From: Caulobacteraceae bacterium
GTDB taxonomy: Bacteria > Pseudomonadota > Alphaproteobacteria > Caulobacterales > Caulobacteraceae
DNA: 64,000 nt
NCBI GenBank assembly: GCA_019247715.1
Contig: JAFBAO010000064.1
Span: 1-64,000, forward strand
Reading direction: 5' to 3'
In this document: one piece after another, positions 53,932 through 63,037 of the stretch
How positions within the stretch are numbered: position 1 is the stretch's first letter
How the letters are laid out: each line of letters starts with the position of its first letter
Position numbers and translations under genes: made by a program
The notes under the pieces: model-generated
Database searches by the model: none
What the model saw: the letters and a program-made list of their open reading frames with translations, nothing else
Told to the model about the DNA's origin: nothing

Positions 53932-54624
53932 ATGGAGACGAAGATCGCCGGCCCTAGCCGCCGCGACATGCTGGCCGCCGGTGCAGGCGCGGCGGCGCTG
54001 TCGGCCGGCCCCTCCGCCCGCTCGGTGGCCGCTGACCCCGGCCTGGAGGGAGTCACCAAGATGATGCTGAGAGTGAACGGCCAGGAGCGGCGCTTGGAGG
54101 CCGACGTGCGCACGACGCTGCTCGACGCCCTGCGCGAGCACCTGGGCCTCACGGGCGCCAAGAAGGGATGCGACCACGGCCAGTGCGGCGCTTGCACCGT
54201 CCATGTGCAGGGACGGCCGGTGCTTTCGTGCCTGAGCTTGGCGGCGGCGGTGCAAGGACTTGAAATCACCACCATAGAAGGTTTCGCCGTGGGCGGTCTT
54301 GCGCCGATGCAGGCGGCCTTTGTCGAGGCGGACGCATTCCAGTGCGGCTACTGCACTCCCGGCCAGATCATGTCGGCGCTGGCCTGTGTCCGTGATGGCC
54401 ATGCCGGGAGCGACGACGAGATCCGCGAATTCATGAGCGGCAACCTCTGTCGCTGTGCGGCCTATCCTCACATCGTGGCGGCGGTGCGCAAGGCGGCGGG
54501 CCGCGTCCGATGCGTCCTTTCGGCCTCCGGCAAGCAACCGACCCGGCGAGCGCCGCGACGACTGCCGCCCAGACGCCGGAGGCGGCGTACCTCGCAGGAG
54601 GCGTCACGCTCATCGATCTCATGA
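53932..54624 (+). CDS. Periplasmic aldehyde oxidoreductase, [2Fe-2S] subunit (PaoA-like)
   Basis: A 230-residue small subunit of a xanthine-oxidase-family aldehyde oxidoreductase. A twin-arginine signal ([18 protein letters not shown]) would export the folded complex. The first cluster uses [14 protein letters not shown] (C80, C85, C88, C100) and the second uses QCGYC and NLCRC. Homologues end soon after AAVRKAAGR; this one reads on for about 38 more residues, ending Arg-rich, and overlaps the next gene by 115 bp in another frame. That tail is probably not conserved. Confidence 0.88.
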   Translation: METKIAGPSRRDMLAAGAGAAALSAGPSARSVAADPGLEGVTKMMLRVNGQERRLEADVRTTLLDALREHLGLTGAKKGCDHGQCGACTVHVQGRPVLSCLSLAAAVQGLEITTIEGFAVGGLAPMQAAFVEADAFQCGYCTPGQIMSALACVRDGHAGSDDEIREFMSGNLCRCAAYPHIVAAVRKAAGRVRCVLSASGKQPTRRAPRRLPPRRRRRRTSQEASRSSIS

Positions 54625-55505
54625 AACTCGACGTGATGCGGCCGGCGACGATCATCGATATCGGCCCGCTGGCGGGCGCCCATGGCGCCATCGAGGTCCT
54701 TCCCGGTCGGCTTCGGCTGGGGGCGCTGGCGCGCATGGCCGATGCGGAAGCCCATCCGGCCATCCGGCGCGATTTTCCGGTGATCGCGCAGTCGCTGCGT
54801 CTGGCCGCCAGCCAGCAGTTGCGCAACATGGCGACCCTTGGCGGCAATGTCCTGCAGCGGACCCGCTGCCCATATTTCCGCGACGTGGGCTGGGAGGCCT
54901 GCAACAAGCGGAGGCCCGGCTCGGGGTGCGCGGCCCTTCAGGGCGTCAACCGACGCCATGCGGTGCTGGGCGTCAGCGACGCCTGTATCGCCGCCTACCC
55001 GGGCGATTTCGCCCAGGCGCTGGCGGCGCTGGACGCCTCGGTCGAGCTGGCCGGACCGGGCGGATCTCGGCGCATGCCTTTCGAGGCCCTGCACCGGCCG
55101 CCCGGGTCCACGCCGCACCTGGAGACCACGCTCCAGCCGGGCGAACTGATCACCGGCTTCGACATCGCCACCGAGCCTTGGATGCGACGCTCGCTTTATC
55201 TGAAGGTGCGCGACCGCGCCTCTTACGACTTCGCCCTCGCCTCGGCGGCGGTGGCGCTGGATTTGAGCGCCGGGCGGGTGCGCGAGGCGCGCATCGCGCT
55301 CGGGGGCGTCGCCGCCCGGCCGTGGCGCGCCCGGCGCGCCGAGGCCGCGCTCGCCGGCCGCTTGCTCGACGAGGCCGCCGCGGTCGAAGCGGCGAGGGCG
55401 GCGTTCGAGGGAGCGGTCACTCACGGCGATAACGCCTTCAAGGCCGAGCTTGGCCGTCGAACCCTCGTCGAGGCGCTGCTCACGGCGGCGCAGTTGGAGG
55501 CTTGA
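54510..55505 (+). CDS. Aldehyde oxidoreductase, FAD subunit (PaoB-like)
   Basis: A 331-residue FAD-binding subunit carrying electrons between the iron-sulfur subunit and acceptor. [24 protein letters not shown] and [19 protein letters not shown] form the FAD site. The insert [25 protein letters not shown] supplies the extra [4Fe-4S] cluster that distinguishes PaoB from ordinary xanthine-dehydrogenase FAD subunits. The ATG at 54510 gives the usual N-terminus (MRPFxxxxATDPASA). Confidence 0.9.
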   Translation: MRPFGLRQATDPASAATTAAQTPEAAYLAGGVTLIDLMKLDVMRPATIIDIGPLAGAHGAIEVLPGRLRLGALARMADAEAHPAIRRDFPVIAQSLRLAASQQLRNMATLGGNVLQRTRCPYFRDVGWEACNKRRPGSGCAALQGVNRRHAVLGVSDACIAAYPGDFAQALAALDASVELAGPGGSRRMPFEALHRPPGSTPHLETTLQPGELITGFDIATEPWMRRSLYLKVRDRASYDFALASAAVALDLSAGRVREARIALGGVAARPWRARRAEAALAGRLLDEAAAVEAARAAFEGAVTHGDNAFKAELGRRTLVEALLTAAQLEA

Positions 55506-55506
55506 G

Positions 55507-57780
55507 ATGATCGGCGCCTCGGGCCCGGCAGCGCGGATCGGCGAGCCCGCCCTTCGAATCGACGGGCCAGCCAAGGTGTCGGGCGCCGCTCGCTATCCTG
55601 CTGACGAACCCTTCGCCCACGCCGCCTACGCCGTGCTGGTCACGAGCGCCATCGCGCGAGGGCGGATCCTCTCCATCGACCTCGCGCAGGCGAGGGGGCT
55701 GGAAGGCGTCCTCGACATCCTCACCCACGAGAACGTCGGAGGAGAAGCCAAGCCGCCGCCTCCGCCGGGCGGCCATGGGGAGGCGACCACCACCCTCGAG
55801 TCCGACCGCATTTGGCACGACGGCCAGATCATCGCCGTCGTGGTGGCCGAAAGTCTCGAGGCCGCCGAGGAAGCGGCGCGGCGGGTGCGGGTCGCCTACG
55901 CCTCCGAGGCGCCCTCGGCCGGCTTCGACTCGCCCGGCGCCCAGATCCAGCTGGTGAAGGAGGCCGAGCCCAGCCACGAAGACGTTCGGGTGGGCGATCC
56001 GGAAGGCGCCTTCCAGACGGCCCCGGTCAAGGTGGAGGCCCGCTACTCGACCCCAATCCAGCACCACAATCCCATGGAGCTTTTCGCCACCACCTGTGCG
56101 TGGGAGGACGCGCGGTTGACGGTGCTCGAGCCTACCCAGTACGTCCACGGGCTCAGAGCCGCGCTCGCCATGCAGCTCGGCCTCGATCCGGCGAAGATCC
56201 GCGTCGTTTCCAAATTCGTCGGGGGCGCTTTCGGCTCCAAGGGCGCGCCCAGCTCCCGCACCGCCTGGATCGCCATCGCCGCCCGCCGCCTGCGACGGCC
56301 GGTGAAACTGGTGGCCAGGCGCGACCAGGGATTCACCATCGCGACGCACCGCGCGGAGACACGCCACCACGTCAAGCTGGCGGCGAGCCGCGACGGGCGT
56401 CTGCTCGCGGTCGTTCACGAGGGCCAGGAGGTGACCTCGCGGCCGACGCCCTACAACGTGTCCGGCAACAAGACGACGGCGATGCTCTACGGATCGCCCA
56501 ACATCGCCACCAAGGTCGAGATCGTCCGGGCCGACCGCAATACGCCGGGTTTCATGCGCGCCCCGCCGGAAACCCCGTACATGTTCGCCCTGGAGAGCGC
56601 GATGGACGAGCTCGCCCTGGCGCTGGCGATCGACCCGGTCCAGCTTCGCAAGCTCAACGATGCGGCGATAGAGCCCGTGAAGCGCCGCCCCTACACCAGC
56701 CGCAACCTGGTCGCCTGCCTTGAAAGGGCGGCCGAGACCTTCGGCTGGGCGCGGCGCGACCCTGCGCCAGGCTCCATGCGCGATGGCGATTGGCTGATCG
56801 GCTGGGGCTGCGCGGCGGCAGCCTATCCGGCCAACATCGGGGCGGCCACGGCGCGTCTGAGGCTCAGCGCCGATGGCGCGGCCCGCATCGAACTGGCGGC
56901 CATCGACATCGGCACCGGCTCCTACACCATTTTGGCCCAGGTGGCGGCCGACCGCCTCGGCCTGCCGATCGACAAGATCCAGGTCGACATCGGCGACAGC
57001 GACCTGCCGGCCGCCGGGCTCGCCGCAGGCTCCAATCACGCTGCGGCGATCAGCAATGTGGTGGCCCGGGCCTGCGAGACGGCGAGGATGCGGATCGCCG
57101 CGGCGGCCACCGCGCCTGGGACGCCCTTCAGCGGGACAGACCCGGCCAAGCTCGCTTTACGCGATGGGACCCTGGTGGGTCCGGATGGACGGCGCGAGCC
57201 GCTCGGCGAGGCGCTTTCCCGTGTCTCGGGCGGCGTTCTCGAGATCTTCCAGGAGAACAATCCGGCGGGCGCCCCGTCTGACGGGGTCCGGAAGGTCGAG
57301 CACGGTCAGATGGCCATGGCGCGCGGCTCCGATCTCGAGGACAGGGCCGCCTACGGTTTCGGGGCCCAGTTCGTCGAGGTGCGCGTCCATCGCCGGACGG
57401 CTGAAATCCGGGTCCCTCGCGCGGTGGGCGCGTTCGCCGCCGGCGCGATCCTCAATCCCCTCACGGCCAGGAGCCAGCTCATGGGCGGAATGATCTGGGG
57501 AATCAGCGCCGCGCTCTTCGAAGCCACCGAGATCGACCGGCGGACGGCCCGTTATGTGAACACCAACCTGGCCGACTATCTGACCCCGGTGAACGCCGAC
57601 GTCGGCGCGGTGGAGGTGATCCTGGTTCCCGAAACCGACCGCCTTTGCAACCCTCTGGGAGTCAAGGGCGTGGGCGAACTCGGCATCGTGGGGATGAACG
57701 CCGCCGTGGCCAATGCCGTCGCCCACGCCACCGGCCGCCGGATCCGCGATCTGCCGATCCGGATCGAGCAGCTGCTCTAA
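55507..57780 (+). CDS. Aldehyde oxidoreductase, molybdenum subunit (PaoC-like)
   Basis: A 757-residue molybdopterin-cytosine-dinucleotide subunit that oxidises aldehydes to acids. It begins with the typical RIDGPAKVSGAARYPADEPF, contains FVGGAFGSKG for cofactor contact, RAPPETPYMFALESAMDELA, and the catalytic Glu in VKGVGELGIVGMNAAVANAV. The ATG at 55507 lies one base after the FAD-subunit stop. A PaoD/XdhC-type maturation chaperone, usually next to paoABC, is not seen here. The likely role is detoxifying aldehydes in the periplasm. Confidence 0.92.
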   Translation: MIGASGPAARIGEPALRIDGPAKVSGAARYPADEPFAHAAYAVLVTSAIARGRILSIDLAQARGLEGVLDILTHENVGGEAKPPPPPGGHGEATTTLESDRIWHDGQIIAVVVAESLEAAEEAARRVRVAYASEAPSAGFDSPGAQIQLVKEAEPSHEDVRVGDPEGAFQTAPVKVEARYSTPIQHHNPMELFATTCAWEDARLTVLEPTQYVHGLRAALAMQLGLDPAKIRVVSKFVGGAFGSKGAPSSRTAWIAIAARRLRRPVKLVARRDQGFTIATHRAETRHHVKLAASRDGRLLAVVHEGQEVTSRPTPYNVSGNKTTAMLYGSPNIATKVEIVRADRNTPGFMRAPPETPYMFALESAMDELALALAIDPVQLRKLNDAAIEPVKRRPYTSRNLVACLERAAETFGWARRDPAPGSMRDGDWLIGWGCAAAAYPANIGAATARLRLSADGAARIELAAIDIGTGSYTILAQVAADRLGLPIDKIQVDIGDSDLPAAGLAAGSNHAAAISNVVARACETARMRIAAAATAPGTPFSGTDPAKLALRDGTLVGPDGRREPLGEALSRVSGGVLEIFQENNPAGAPSDGVRKVEHGQMAMARGSDLEDRAAYGFGAQFVEVRVHRRTAEIRVPRAVGAFAAGAILNPLTARSQLMGGMIWGISAALFEATEIDRRTARYVNTNLADYLTPVNADVGAVEVILVPETDRLCNPLGVKGVGELGIVGMNAAVANAVAHATGRRIRDLPIRIEQLL

Positions 57781-57943
57781 CGAGTTTGGAGCGCTCTCTT
57801 ATCGCGAAAGCCACTTCGCCCTTGCGCCACGCGCTCCAGGAAGGCGTCCGCCGCCGTCAGCGCACTGCGGGAGCGCGCCTCTGTGCATCGATGACGCGAG
57901 ACGAGCGTTTAAGATTCGAGAGGACGTTTCGAAGGGCGAAGCG

Positions 57944-58438
57944 ATGTTGAAGCGTATTTTCCTTGCTGGCGCGCTTGCGGCGGCCATCGCTCCCGCGATG
58001 TCCGTCGCCCAGACCAGCAACGGCTACAACGGTGACAACAGCTATAACGACAACGGGCGCAGCGATAATGATCGGAGCGATCCGAGCGACGACGCTTACC
58101 GAGATAACGACCGAAGCGATCAGAACGACAACGCATACGATAATCGTCGGGACGATCAATACAATCGCGGGTCGGCCGACGAAGGAAGATATAGCAGCGA
58201 CAACAATAGAGGGTACTACGGAAATTCCGATCGAGACGGCAATCCGAATCGGTATTCAGACCAGGACCGCGGACGCAACCCCGATTACGGCCGGGGCTAC
58301 GCCTATCACCGGACGTTCACGGGACGGGTGGGCGCCTCCTGGTGGGACCAAGGCCGCCGCTGTCAGTGGCGTGAAGTGACCTGGAGCGATCGCGACGGCG
58401 ACCCGGCCTACAAGTGGGTGACCGTCTGCGGGGACTAG
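57944..58438 (+). CDS. Secreted D/N/R-rich low-complexity protein
   Basis: A 164-residue exported protein. The signal peptide is MLKRIFLAGALAAAIAPAMSVAQ. The next 90 residues are a low-complexity run of D, N, R, S and Y with imperfect repeats such as DNDRSDPSDDAYRDNDRSDQND, and the DNA here is less GC-rich than its surroundings. The C-terminal 45 residues form a normal-looking domain (FTGRVGASWWDQGRRCQWREVTWSDRDG) with two cysteines. A short sequence resembling a ribosome site (GAAGGG) precedes ATG at 57944. Its function is unknown. Confidence 0.75.
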   Translation: MLKRIFLAGALAAAIAPAMSVAQTSNGYNGDNSYNDNGRSDNDRSDPSDDAYRDNDRSDQNDNAYDNRRDDQYNRGSADEGRYSSDNNRGYYGNSDRDGNPNRYSDQDRGRNPDYGRGYAYHRTFTGRVGASWWDQGRRCQWREVTWSDRDGDPAYKWVTVCGD

Positions 58439-58461
58439 GCGCCCAAGGACGAGCGTTTCCC

Positions 58462-60504
58462 ATGGCCAACATTCTTGACAGGCGGGCGGGGGCTCGGCGC
58501 GTCGAGCTTGGCGCGCGCAGAAGCCTGGGGGTGCGCCTCAGGTGGTCTGCAAAAACGATCTGGACCGCCGCGGTCTCGACGGTGGCGCTGGCGATCGTGC
58601 TTTTCTTCCTCTTCGCCTTCCAATGGAACTGGCTGCGCGGGCCGCTTGCCCACGAGATCGGCGCGCGGCTTCATCGGCAGGTGAGGATCACCGGCGACCT
58701 CAGCGTGCGCCTGTGGTCCTGGTCGCCAAGCGCCACTGTCGCCGGACTGACGATCGGCGAGCCCTCCTGGGCGGGAAAGGCGCCGATGGCCGAGATCCCG
58801 AGGCTCACGGTGAGCCTCCGCATCCCCGAGCTCTTCAAGGGACGCACCCTGCTCCCGGTGGTCTCGGTGACCCGTCCCGAGGTCCGCCTCATGCGGCTGC
58901 AGGACGGACGCGCGAACTGGAACTTCGGAGTGGGCGGGGCCGCCCGTCCCCTCAAGCTTCCCGAGATCCAGCATCTGGTGATCGACAAAGGGCATGTGGT
59001 GGTGGACGACCGGGGCAGGGGGCTGCGCTTCGACGGGGTGATCTCGTCCAACGAGACCTTCCGGGGGCAGGAGCGCGGAGCGCTGGAGCTTTCCGGCCAA
59101 GGCGCGCTGCGCGGCTTCCCGTTCGGGGCGAGGATCAGCGGCGGCCCGATGCTGAACCTCAGCTCCGCCCGACCATACCCTTTCGACGCCCACCTGCGCG
59201 CGGGCGCCACCCAGGTCGACGCGGCGGGGGTCATCCCGCATCCCTTCGATCTCGACCGCTTCACCGCCCAACTCCACCTGAGGGGCGAAGATCTCTCCCA
59301 GCTCTACCATCTCACCGGCGTCGCCTTGCCCGCCACGCCGCCCTATGACCTTCGCGCCGCGTTCGCCAGAAACGGTCGGAGCGTCGTCCTGCGGCGCCTT
59401 CAGGGGCGTTTCGGGGAGAGCGACCTTTCCGGCTCGGTCAAGGTCGACGATCGTGGCGGCCGTCCCCTGCTCGTCGCCGACGTCGTTTCGCGGCGGCTGA
59501 AATTCGGGGATCTTGCGCCGGTGATCGGCGGCGCGCCCCGCAACCTCGGCAGCCGCACGCTGTCGCCGGCCCAGGCGGCGATGGCGGCGAAATTGCACGC
59601 CGAGCAACGGCTCTTGCCCGACACCCGGTTGCCTCTGGGGCGGGTGCGCTCCACCGACGCGCGGATCACCTACCGCGCCCAGACGGTCGAGTCCGCGAGC
59701 CTTCCGGTCCAGCGCCTGCTGATCAAGGCGCGGCTGGACCATGGGCTCCTGACGGTGGATCCGCTCTCCATGAGCTTGCCGCAGGGCGACCTCAGCGGGG
59801 AGGTGCGGCTCGACGCCCGGTCGTCGGTTCCAAGAGAGACGGTCGATCTGAGGCTGGCGAACGCCCGGCTCCAGGATCTGCTCGCGCGTGGCAAGGCGAA
59901 TCCGCCGATGGAGGGAGTCCTGCAGGCGCGAGCCCGGCTGGCCGGCGCGGGCGACTCGGTGCGCACGGCGGCGGCCAATTCCGACGGCCAGGTGACGCTT
60001 GTGGTTCCGAGCGGCGCCATCCGCCAGAGCCTCGCCGAGCTCATGGGCATCGACGTCGGCAAAGGCCTCTTCATGCTGCTCGGCAAGAGCCAGAAGGAGA
60101 CGCCCTTGCGCTGCGGCGTCATCGACTTCCGCGACCAGGGTGGGGTGCTGTCGACCCAGCAAATGGTCCTCGACACGGGGGTGGTGCTCGCCACGGGCTC
60201 GGGGAGCATCAGCCTCAAGGACGAGACCGTGAACCTGCGCCTGGCCGGCAAGCCGAAGAAATTCCGGCTGATCCGGATCGCCGCGCCGATCACCATGACC
60301 GGACGCCTCGCCAAGCCCAAGTTCGGCGTCGACGTGGCCGCGGCGGCGCCGCAGGTCGGGGTCGCGGCCCTGCTGGGCGCCCTGGTCTCGCCGCTCGCCG
60401 TGATCCTGCCGTTCGTAGCCCCCGGGCTGGCGCACGACGCCAACTGCGCGGCGCTGCTGCACGACGCCTCCGCGAAGGGCGCCCCCGTCCGCGCCCGCGG
60501 TTAG
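58462..60504 (+). CDS. AsmA-family envelope protein
   Basis: A 680-residue AsmA-like protein. A basic N-terminus and one membrane span (TIWTAAVSTVALAIVLFFLFAF) anchor a large periplasmic part made of repeated beta segments. It contains the AsmA N-terminal ITGDLSVRLWSWSPSATVAGLTIG and later GDLSGEVRLDARS. The C-terminal block (GVIDFRDQGGVLSTQQMVLDTGVVLATGSGSISL and IAAPITMTGRLAKPKFGVD) is the family's hallmark. Such proteins form hydrophobic-groove bridges for lipid transport to the outer membrane. It is followed by a degraded CDF fragment on the other strand. Confidence 0.9.
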   Translation: MANILDRRAGARRVELGARRSLGVRLRWSAKTIWTAAVSTVALAIVLFFLFAFQWNWLRGPLAHEIGARLHRQVRITGDLSVRLWSWSPSATVAGLTIGEPSWAGKAPMAEIPRLTVSLRIPELFKGRTLLPVVSVTRPEVRLMRLQDGRANWNFGVGGAARPLKLPEIQHLVIDKGHVVVDDRGRGLRFDGVISSNETFRGQERGALELSGQGALRGFPFGARISGGPMLNLSSARPYPFDAHLRAGATQVDAAGVIPHPFDLDRFTAQLHLRGEDLSQLYHLTGVALPATPPYDLRAAFARNGRSVVLRRLQGRFGESDLSGSVKVDDRGGRPLLVADVVSRRLKFGDLAPVIGGAPRNLGSRTLSPAQAAMAAKLHAEQRLLPDTRLPLGRVRSTDARITYRAQTVESASLPVQRLLIKARLDHGLLTVDPLSMSLPQGDLSGEVRLDARSSVPRETVDLRLANARLQDLLARGKANPPMEGVLQARARLAGAGDSVRTAAANSDGQVTLVVPSGAIRQSLAELMGIDVGKGLFMLLGKSQKETPLRCGVIDFRDQGGVLSTQQMVLDTGVVLATGSGSISLKDETVNLRLAGKPKKFRLIRIAAPITMTGRLAKPKFGVDVAAAAPQVGVAALLGALVSPLAVILPFVAPGLAHDANCAALLHDASAKGAPVRARG

Positions 60505-60685
60505 GAGGGCCATCGCCAGGTTGATCACGCCGCCGAAATTGTGTGCGGCGTCTCGCCAGGAGCCCACGGAGTTGGCGATCACCCTGTAGGCGGCCTCCGG
60601 CGATCACGTTGGCGGTGTTCAGGGCGACGCCGATGGCGAACGCCCCTAGGCGGCGAAGAGCAAGAGCGGCGAAGCCTCTTGCCTC
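60505..60685 (-). pseudogene. Degraded cation-diffusion-facilitator fragment
   Basis: Read leftward, one frame gives LRRLGAFAIGVALNTANVIA and, after a one-base shift near 60598, another gives EAAYRVIANSVGSW then RDAAHNFGGVINLAMALL. Joined, they match the N-terminal spans of CzcD-type cation diffusion facilitators (FAIGVALNxxxVxxEAxYGxxANSxxLLxDAxHNxxD), including the His/Asp-rich HN motif. Only about 55 codons remain, and the frame is broken, so it is a non-functional remnant between the AsmA gene and the riboswitch. Confidence 0.5.
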
Positions 60686-60753
60686 GAAGCGCGCCTTGAC
60701 CTAACCGGCCCTGGTCACGGCAAAGCAAGTTAGCCTTGCCGTGTGATTTCGCG

Positions 60754-60950
60754 CCCGCGCCCGCGAGGGCTTTACGGGAACGCGGTGAGGCGCCTTGGCG
60801 CCGAACCCGCGGCTGTCCCTGCAACTGTGAGCGGCGAGCGCGGCCTGCAACGTGATCCGGAGCGCTTTTCGGGTCGCAGCCACTGGGGTCCGCCCTGGGA
60901 AGGCGCACGCCGCGCAGTGACCCGCAAGCCAGGAGACCGGCCGGCGCGGG
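60754..60950 (+). ncRNA. Cobalamin riboswitch
   Basis: All landmark elements are in order: GGGAACGCGGTGAGGCG near 60776, CCCGCGGCTGTCCCTGCAAC at about 60811-60830, the CACTGGG and CTGGGAAGGC segments, and the B12 box GCAAGCCAGGAGACC (60924-60938). The ends pair as a P1 helix, CCCGCGCC (60754-60761) with GGCGCGGG (60943-60950). It should repress btuB-btuF-btuC when adenosylcobalamin is plentiful, either by termination or by ribosome-site masking in the 180-base leader after it. Confidence 0.95.
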
Positions 60951-61129
60951 TCGCTCTTGCCCTGGTCCAGGGATTGGCCAAGGCGCGGGACCTCCGTCTG
61001 AGCGACGTACAGGCGGTGGGAGCCGTACCGGCGTGTTCGTCGGGCGCCTGGCGTCCGCCGGCGGACCGCGCCGGCCGCAGCGCGCGGAGGCTCCCGCCGG
61101 CAGCGCTCACGACGCCGGAGGCACCCAAG

Positions 61130-63037
61130 ATGAACAAGCTTATCGCATCGGTTTCCTTTTTGGCGCTCGCTATGGCCGCGCCGGTGCTGGCCGCGCCGGC
61201 GCCGGGCGTCCCGGATGAGGGCGCCGCCGCCGTCGATCCGGTGGTGGTCACTCCGACCCGGCTTCCGACGCCCAAGCTCGACGTCGCCAGCAGCGTGACC
61301 GTCATCACTGGCGAGGACATCGCCATCAAGCAGGAGCAGACGCTTCCCGACGTGTTGAAGGATGCGCCCGGGCTGAACGTGGTCCAGACCGGCGGCGCCG
61401 GCGGCCAAGCCTCGGTGTTCATGCGCGGGACCAATTCGAACCACGTCAAGGTGCTCGTCGACGGGATCGACGTGAGCGATCCCAGCCAACCCGGCGCCCA
61501 GTTCGACTTCGGACAGCTGCCGGCCTCGGATGTCGCCCGGGTTGAGATCCTGCGCGGGCCTCAGAGCGGGCTCTACGGCTCGGACGCCATCGGCGGAGTG
61601 ATCAACGTCATCACCGAAGGCGGGGAAGGGCGGCCGCGTCTCACGGCCGACGTGGAGGGCGGCTCCTTCGGAACCGTCAACGAGAGGGGCGGGCTGCTGG
61701 GTTCGAGCGGGCCCTTCCACTACGCGCTCAGCATCGTCCACCTGCAGTCGCGGGCGACCCCGGTTACCCCCCTGGACCTGCTGGCGCCGGGAGAGCAGCG
61801 GCTCGACGACTACTATGACAACGACACTGCCTCGACCAAGCTGGGGCTCAAGGTCGCGCCGAACTTCGACCTCGGCTTCGTCGGCCGCTACACCCAGACG
61901 CACGCGCTCTTCACCGGCGAGGACGAAAGCAACTTCCCGGTCGACTTTCCTGCGGCGACCCAGACCAGCCGCTACACGCGCCAGTACTACGGGCGTGGCA
62001 CGGCCCACCTTTCGCTGCTGGACGGTCGCTTCGACCAGACCCTGGGCGTGGGGTACAGCAACATCGCCTCGATCCAGAACGACCCCAGCTTCGGTCTCAC
62101 CCTGAACGCCGGGGATCGGCTGAAAGTCGACTGGCAGGGGAATGTCAAGCTCATTCCCGGCGAGACGCTGGTGCTGGGGGCCGAGCACCAGCGCGACGCC
62201 GTCCGCCGCCCGCTCGTCGCCAGCACCGCCATCGACGCTGGCTACGCGGAGCTGCAGTCCCAGCTCTTCGACCATCTCAACAGCACGCTGGCCGTGCGCT
62301 ACGACGCCAACAGCCGTTTCGGCGGCAAGGCTACCTGGCGTTTCGCCCCGACCTACTTCTTCGAGCAGACCGGCACCAAGCTGAAGGCGAGCATCGGAAC
62401 AGGATTCAAGGCGCCGACCTTGAGCCAGCTGTTCCAGAGCTTTCCGCCGTTCTTCTTCTCGAACCCCAACCTCAGGCCGGAGAGCAGCACCGGCTGGGAC
62501 GCGGGCTTCGACGAGTTCCTGCTCGGCCGCCGGCTCCAGTTCGGGGCCACCTACTTCCACAACAACATCCGAAACCTGATCGACACCGACCCCACCGGCA
62601 CGACCCTTGCCAACGTCGGTCGCGCGCACACGGACGGGGTCGAGAGCTATGTCGCTCTGCAGCCCATCGAGAACCTGACGCTGCGGCTAGACTACACCTA
62701 TACGGAGGCGGTGGACGACATCGCGCACGAGGCGCTCCTGCGCCGGCCGAAGAACAAGTGGAACGTCGAGGCGCGCTGGCGCCCCATCGCCCGCCTGACG
62801 CTGGACGCCAACCTCGTCCAGGTGGGGTCCTGGATCGACGGCAACCGGGACTTCTCGATCCCCCGGCTGAAGGCGCCGGGCTACACCACCCTCGACCTTG
62901 CCGCCGACTACGACCTGACCGATCAGGTGACGCTCTATGGCCGCATCACCAACCTCGCCGACGCCCGCTACGAAGACCCGGTGGGTTTCCTGCGGCCGAG
63001 CCGCGGCTTCTTCATCGGCGCGAGGCTGAAGCTTTGA
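61130..63037 (+). CDS. btuB: TonB-dependent vitamin B12 receptor
   Basis: A 635-residue cobalamin receptor in the outer membrane. The signal peptide ends near APVLA, the TonB box is DPVVVTPTRL (residues 36-45), the plug has VFMRGTNSNHVKVLVDGIDVSDPS and VEILRGPQSGLYGSDAIGGVIN, and the barrel ends in the terminal-strand GFFIGARLKL. Length and the riboswitch upstream identify it as BtuB. GGAGG precedes ATG at 61130. It overlaps the next gene by four bases (TTGA). Confidence 0.95.
   Translation: MNKLIASVSFLALAMAAPVLAAPAPGVPDEGAAAVDPVVVTPTRLPTPKLDVASSVTVITGEDIAIKQEQTLPDVLKDAPGLNVVQTGGAGGQASVFMRGTNSNHVKVLVDGIDVSDPSQPGAQFDFGQLPASDVARVEILRGPQSGLYGSDAIGGVINVITEGGEGRPRLTADVEGGSFGTVNERGGLLGSSGPFHYALSIVHLQSRATPVTPLDLLAPGEQRLDDYYDNDTASTKLGLKVAPNFDLGFVGRYTQTHALFTGEDESNFPVDFPAATQTSRYTRQYYGRGTAHLSLLDGRFDQTLGVGYSNIASIQNDPSFGLTLNAGDRLKVDWQGNVKLIPGETLVLGAEHQRDAVRRPLVASTAIDAGYAELQSQLFDHLNSTLAVRYDANSRFGGKATWRFAPTYFFEQTGTKLKASIGTGFKAPTLSQLFQSFPPFFFSNPNLRPESSTGWDAGFDEFLLGRRLQFGATYFHNNIRNLIDTDPTGTTLANVGRAHTDGVESYVALQPIENLTLRLDYTYTEAVDDIAHEALLRRPKNKWNVEARWRPIARLTLDANLVQVGSWIDGNRDFSIPRLKAPGYTTLDLAADYDLTDQVTLYGRITNLADARYEDPVGFLRPSRGFFIGARLKL

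Larger units (their letters stand above)
60505..61129. other. AsmA-btuB intergenic region
   Basis: The region holds the CDF remnant (60505-60685), the cobalamin riboswitch (60754-60950) and a further leader of about 180 bases before btuB, in which no gene is supported. Confidence 0.5.

Noticed and set aside
52579..54537. Long minus-strand frame of 652 codons
   Set aside because: It lies opposite the lipoprotein and PaoA-like genes, whose signals and motifs are clear; its own sequence is Arg/Ala/Gly-rich without motifs.
55480..57039. Minus-strand frame of 519 codons
   Set aside because: Antisense to the molybdenum subunit; no domain recognisable.
58435..60582. Long minus-strand frame of 715 codons opposite the AsmA-like gene
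   Set aside because: Antisense shadow of a GC-rich gene. Its only meaningful part is the CDF-like start at the right end, listed as a separate remnant.
60701..62629. Long minus-strand frame of 642 codons opposite btuB and the riboswitch
   Set aside because: btuB on the plus strand has complete family motifs, and the riboswitch orientation agrees with it.
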